This document shows, piece by piece, positions 61,354-64,000 of a stretch of DNA of 64,000 bases. The notes beneath the pieces are model-generated. The model was not told where the DNA came from, did not search any database, and worked only from the letters and a program-made list of their open reading frames with translations. Source of the stretch: Tardiphaga sp052076105 (GTDB taxonomy: Bacteria > Pseudomonadota > Alphaproteobacteria > Rhizobiales > Xanthobacteraceae); contig NZ_CP197245.1 of assembly GCF_052076105.1 (NCBI RefSeq), forward strand, positions 4,650,001 through 4,714,000. The letters run 5' to 3'. The position numbers were made by a program, and so were the translations under genes. Every line of letters starts with the position of its first letter. The first letter of the stretch is position 1.

Positions 61354-62367
61354 ATGACCGCACTTTCGATTCTCGACCTCGTCCGCGTCACCCAGGATAC
61401 CGATGCGCACGGCGCGCTCGACAATTCCCGCGATCTCGCCGGCCATGCGGAGAAGTGGGGCTATCAGCGCTTCTGGGTCGCCGAACATCACAACATGATC
61501 GGCATCGCCAGCGCCGCGACATCGGTGGTGATCGGCCATATCGCGGCGGGGACCAAAACCATTCGCGTCGGCGCCGGCGGCATCATGCTCCCGAATCATG
61601 CGCCCATCGTCATCGCCGAACAGTTCGGCACGCTGGCCCGGCTGTTTCCCGGCCGCATCGATCTCGGCCTGGGACGTGCGCCCGGCACCGACCAGATGAC
61701 CATGCGGGCGCTGCGCCGCTCGCTGCAGAATTCCGACAACTTCCCGCAGGACATCCAGGAGCTGCAGGCCTATTTCGCACCGGCCGGCCCGAACCAGAGC
61801 CTGCAGGCGGTGCCCGCCGCGGGCACCGACGTGCCACTGTGGATTCTCGGCTCCTCGACCTATGGCGCGCAGCTCGCCGCCGCCCTCGGCCTGCCCTACG
61901 CTTTCGCCTCCCATTTCGCGCCCGAGCAATTGCTGCACGCCCTGCAGATCTATCACCAGCATTTCGAGGCCTCAGAACAGTCGGCGAAGCCTTACGCCAT
62001 GGTCGGCGTCAACATCATCGCCGCCGACACCGATGCGGAAGCGAAGCGGCTGTGGACCACGCAGCAAATGTCCTTCACCAACATGTTCCGCGGCACCCGC
62101 GGCCTGAGCGCGCCGCCCATCGACGATATCGAGACCTACTGGTCGCCGGCCGAGAAGATGCAGGCCATGGGCATGCTGCGGCGATCGATCATCGGCTCCA
62201 AGGAAACGGTCCGCGCCGGCATCGCCGCGCTGGTCGAGGAGACCGGCGCGGATGAGCTGATGATCGTCTCGGACGTTTACGATCACGCCACGCGGCTGAA
62301 GTCCTACGAGATGATTGCGGAGGCCGCTGCAGGCCTGAGCAAAACGCCGGCCGAAGCTGCCTGCTGA
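61354..62367 (+). CDS. LLM-class flavin-dependent oxidoreductase
   Basis: 337 residues from an ATG with GGGAGC upstream; the frame runs 24 codons further up without a ribosome site. SILDLVRVTQ and the bacterial luciferase-like fold segments GYQRFWVAEHHNM, GAGGIMLPNHAPIVIAEQFG and RIDLGLGRAPGTDQ are typical of the MsnO8/YhbW group. It uses reduced FMN to oxidise a small substrate. It is probably translated from the same message as the hydrolase upstream. Confidence 0.93.
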   Translation: MTALSILDLVRVTQDTDAHGALDNSRDLAGHAEKWGYQRFWVAEHHNMIGIASAATSVVIGHIAAGTKTIRVGAGGIMLPNHAPIVIAEQFGTLARLFPGRIDLGLGRAPGTDQMTMRALRRSLQNSDNFPQDIQELQAYFAPAGPNQSLQAVPAAGTDVPLWILGSSTYGAQLAAALGLPYAFASHFAPEQLLHALQIYHQHFEASEQSAKPYAMVGVNIIAADTDAEAKRLWTTQQMSFTNMFRGTRGLSAPPIDDIETYWSPAEKMQAMGMLRRSIIGSKETVRAGIAALVEETGADELMIVSDVYDHATRLKSYEMIAEAAAGLSKTPAEAAC

Positions 62368-62373
62368 AACGTT

Positions 62374-63738
62374 TCAGAAATTGATGGTGGTGCGGACGCC
62401 GAACACCGCGGCGTCCTTGATTCGCTTCGTCTGCGTGGCATCGTTGGGATCGACGGCGCCGCCAGCGGGATGCATCACATATTGAAACACCGGCTGCACC
62501 GCGACACCAGGCGCAACCATTGCAAGATACGTCATTTCCAGCACGGCTTCGAAATCGCGAATGGGCGATTGAATGCCGGTGAAGAGCTGCACGTCACGAT
62601 CCAGCCCGCGCGCGCCATCCGAAATGCGTGCATAGGTCATGGCGATGCCGAACCGGTCATCCGGCCGCTCCGCCGAGAAACCCGACACCTGAATGCCGCC
62701 ATCGAGATAGAAGGTGATCAGATTGCGATCGGACGGGCTGATCGATGTGCGCGCAAAGAAGCCGATGCCCTTGTCGGGCCCGAGTGCGCTGAAGGCGAGC
62801 CGCTGTTCATAGACGGCGAAAACGCCGCGATTGCCGCGCCGCATCAGCGGCTCGCCGGTGCCGGCCGGATCGGCCTGCGACAGGCCCTGTGCGGTCCAGC
62901 GCTCGTCATCGAATTCGGCAAGATGCACCCAGCCGCCGCCGGTGATCGACCCCGGCAACTCCGACGGCCCGAGCTTGTAGCTGTATTTCAACTGCCCGAT
63001 GATCCACGGCGGATCGTTGACGCGAAATGCGAGGCCATGCGCGTTGGCGATTTGCGGATCGTTCAGGCCGGGCGCAGCCGCACTGCCATTGAACACGGCG
63101 AGATAGGCCGTGAACGCATCCGACAGATTGGCCTTGAAGCGAACGCCCGGCACCGCGAGCGGCGGCGACGGTCCGCCCGCCGGCAGGATCACGCCGGTGA
63201 TGCCGGGCCAGCCCAGCGCCGAATTGACGAAGATGTCGTCATATTTGCTGTCGATGAATTCGATATCGGAGGGCTGCTGACCGACCTTCACCAGCAGCCT
63301 GCCGCCGAACAGCGACTGTTCGATCCAGAATTCATAGAGCCGCGTCGCCGGCAGCGCCTCGATGCCGCTGACCAGCATCAGATTGCCGATATAGTCGCGC
63401 GACAGGCCTGGTCCGTGGATCTGATAGACATTGGCGTGAAAGGTGGCGCCGCTCCAGCCGACCGCCTTGTCGAGATCAACATCGACGCCGACATCCAACC
63501 GTCCCTCGTAAATCGCGCCGCGCCGGATGCCGCCGGAGGCATTGCCGAGCGCTTCGCCGATATAGGTGGCTGACAGCGCCACGCCCCATTCGGCGAGCCG
63601 GTCATTGATCGGCTTCAGGCCGCTATCGCGCCAGTCGCCCGCATAGGCAGAAGACAGCGAGATCATGCAACACATGACAACAAAGCCGGCGAGCGCCGTG
63701 ATCGCACGGACCATCGAGCACGGAAACGCACCGACCAT
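62374..63738 (-). CDS. Carbohydrate porin, OprB family
   Basis: 454 residues. A signal peptide (hydrophobic VRAITALAGFVVMCCMISL, cleavage near AYA-GDW) precedes an outer-membrane beta barrel with SALGPDKGIGFFARTSISPSDRN and LEMTYLAMVAPGVAVQPVFQYVMHPAG, typical of OprB. It ends with Phe. Two ATG codons, at 63738 and 63714, are possible; the first has AGGTAGCC just ahead. The start is five bases after the CorA stop, so both may be co-transcribed. Confidence 0.92.
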   Translation of the reverse strand: MVGAFPCSMVRAITALAGFVVMCCMISLSSAYAGDWRDSGLKPINDRLAEWGVALSATYIGEALGNASGGIRRGAIYEGRLDVGVDVDLDKAVGWSGATFHANVYQIHGPGLSRDYIGNLMLVSGIEALPATRLYEFWIEQSLFGGRLLVKVGQQPSDIEFIDSKYDDIFVNSALGWPGITGVILPAGGPSPPLAVPGVRFKANLSDAFTAYLAVFNGSAAAPGLNDPQIANAHGLAFRVNDPPWIIGQLKYSYKLGPSELPGSITGGGWVHLAEFDDERWTAQGLSQADPAGTGEPLMRRGNRGVFAVYEQRLAFSALGPDKGIGFFARTSISPSDRNLITFYLDGGIQVSGFSAERPDDRFGIAMTYARISDGARGLDRDVQLFTGIQSPIRDFEAVLEMTYLAMVAPGVAVQPVFQYVMHPAGGAVDPNDATQTKRIKDAAVFGVRTTINF

Positions 63739-63743
63739 GATGG

Positions 63744-64000
63744 CTACCTGATGATCTTGAGGCGCTTCATCACGGCATAGGCCGATGCCGACGACACCAG
63801 AATCAGTAACCCCGCCCAGAGAAATCCGGTTTCGACATCGGTGAGCGGCAGGCCCTTGGTGTTCATGCCGAAGATGCCAGTGACGAGCGTCGGCGGCAGC
63901 AGCAGGGCGGTGAGCACCGAGAGCACACGCAGGCTTTCATTGCCGCGTTCCTCGATCTGCAAATGCAGCTCTTCCTGCAACAGCCGGCTGCGCTCGCGCA
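63744..64000 (-). CDS. CorA family metal transporter, C-terminal end (partial)
   Basis: The visible 85 residues start inside the long stalk helix (LLQEELHLQIEERGNESLRVLSVLTALLLPP), then the two membrane helices with GMNTKG between them, the CorA pore signature, and end in KRLKIIR. The gene continues beyond base 64000. Magnesium or zinc (ZntB-like) transport cannot be told apart from this part. It ends five bases before the OprB start. Confidence 0.9.
   Translation of the reverse strand, partial: RERSRLLQEELHLQIEERGNESLRVLSVLTALLLPPTLVTGIFGMNTKGLPLTDVETGFLWAGLLILVSSASAYAVMKRLKIIR

Noticed and set aside
1..64000. CRISPR array, insertion sequence or prophage
   Set aside because: No regularly spaced repeats, transposase, integrase or phage structural genes were seen; the only tandem repeat is the three-copy 14-base array at 60231.

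Overview
The window is high-GC DNA from an alphaproteobacterium of the Bradyrhizobium/Rhodopseudomonas/Afipia type (Nitrobacteraceae). I infer this from the protein styles (TIGR02302 family, DUF2855, tripartite-type binding protein, TlpA of the rhizobial kind), the gene order lysA-lptM-argH against divergent tlpA, and several short intergenic palindromes of the sort that pepper these genomes. It reads as ordinary chromosome with about 60 protein genes, one tRNA-Leu(CAA) and no insertion sequence, integrase, phage gene or CRISPR array that I can see. Species cannot be fixed from this alone.

Region by region. 1-6.3 kb: end of a response regulator, the large TIGR02302 membrane protein, and lysA, lptM and argH on the minus strand. 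6.3-14.1 kb: tlpA and several regulator/target pairs facing each other (secreted alpha/beta hydrolase with membrane LytTR regulator; MFS exporter with AraC regulator; LysR regulator with tautomerase), plus DUF1428 and VOC genes. 14.1-17.9 kb: a fatty-acid/electron-transfer block, 3-hydroxybutyryl-CoA dehydrogenase, etfA, etfB, PduO-type cobalamin adenosyltransferase and a HIG1-like protein. 18-24.8 kb: YihY membrane protein overlapping a hybrid histidine kinase tail to tail, gluQRS, LysR/SDR pair, DUF2252 and an L,D-transpeptidase lipoprotein. 25.3-30.2 kb: a CDF metal transporter and then a copper acquisition cassette (DUF2946 protein, TonB receptor, YcnI-PCuAC fusion). 30.4-36.4 kb: a PDZ protein with a trypsin fold that has lost its catalytic triad, an esterase, and a GntR-FAH-deacetylase-binding protein operon. 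36.5-40.6 kb: a 1107-residue zinc-ribbon/cyclase/ATPase/TPR protein with a peroxiredoxin-like partner. 41-50.9 kb: HNH nuclease, ClC transporter, DUF2855, AlkA-type glycosylase, DsbA-like oxidoreductase, TauE exporter, LrgAB pair, a second HNH protein and two small cysteine-bearing secreted proteins. 51-57.3 kb: AbrB-type membrane protein, a siderophore TonB receptor behind two Irr-box-like sites, dsbB, tRNA-Leu and an AT-richer polytopic membrane protein. 57.4-64 kb: MFS transporter, Tat-exported glycosidase-like protein, alpha/beta hydrolase and LLM oxidoreductase behind a triple 14-bp repeat, an OprB-type porin and the end of a CorA-family transporter.

Common threads are copper and thiol chemistry in the periplasm (TlpA, DsbA-like, DsbB, YcnI-PCuAC, copper TonB receptor), iron uptake, and many small regulator/target pairs with visible palindromic operators. 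The most unusual candidates are the triad-less PDZ protein, the zinc-ribbon cyclase with its peroxiredoxin neighbour, the triple 14-bp repeat, and the Shine-Dalgarno-covering inverted repeat between the MFS exporter and its AraC regulator.
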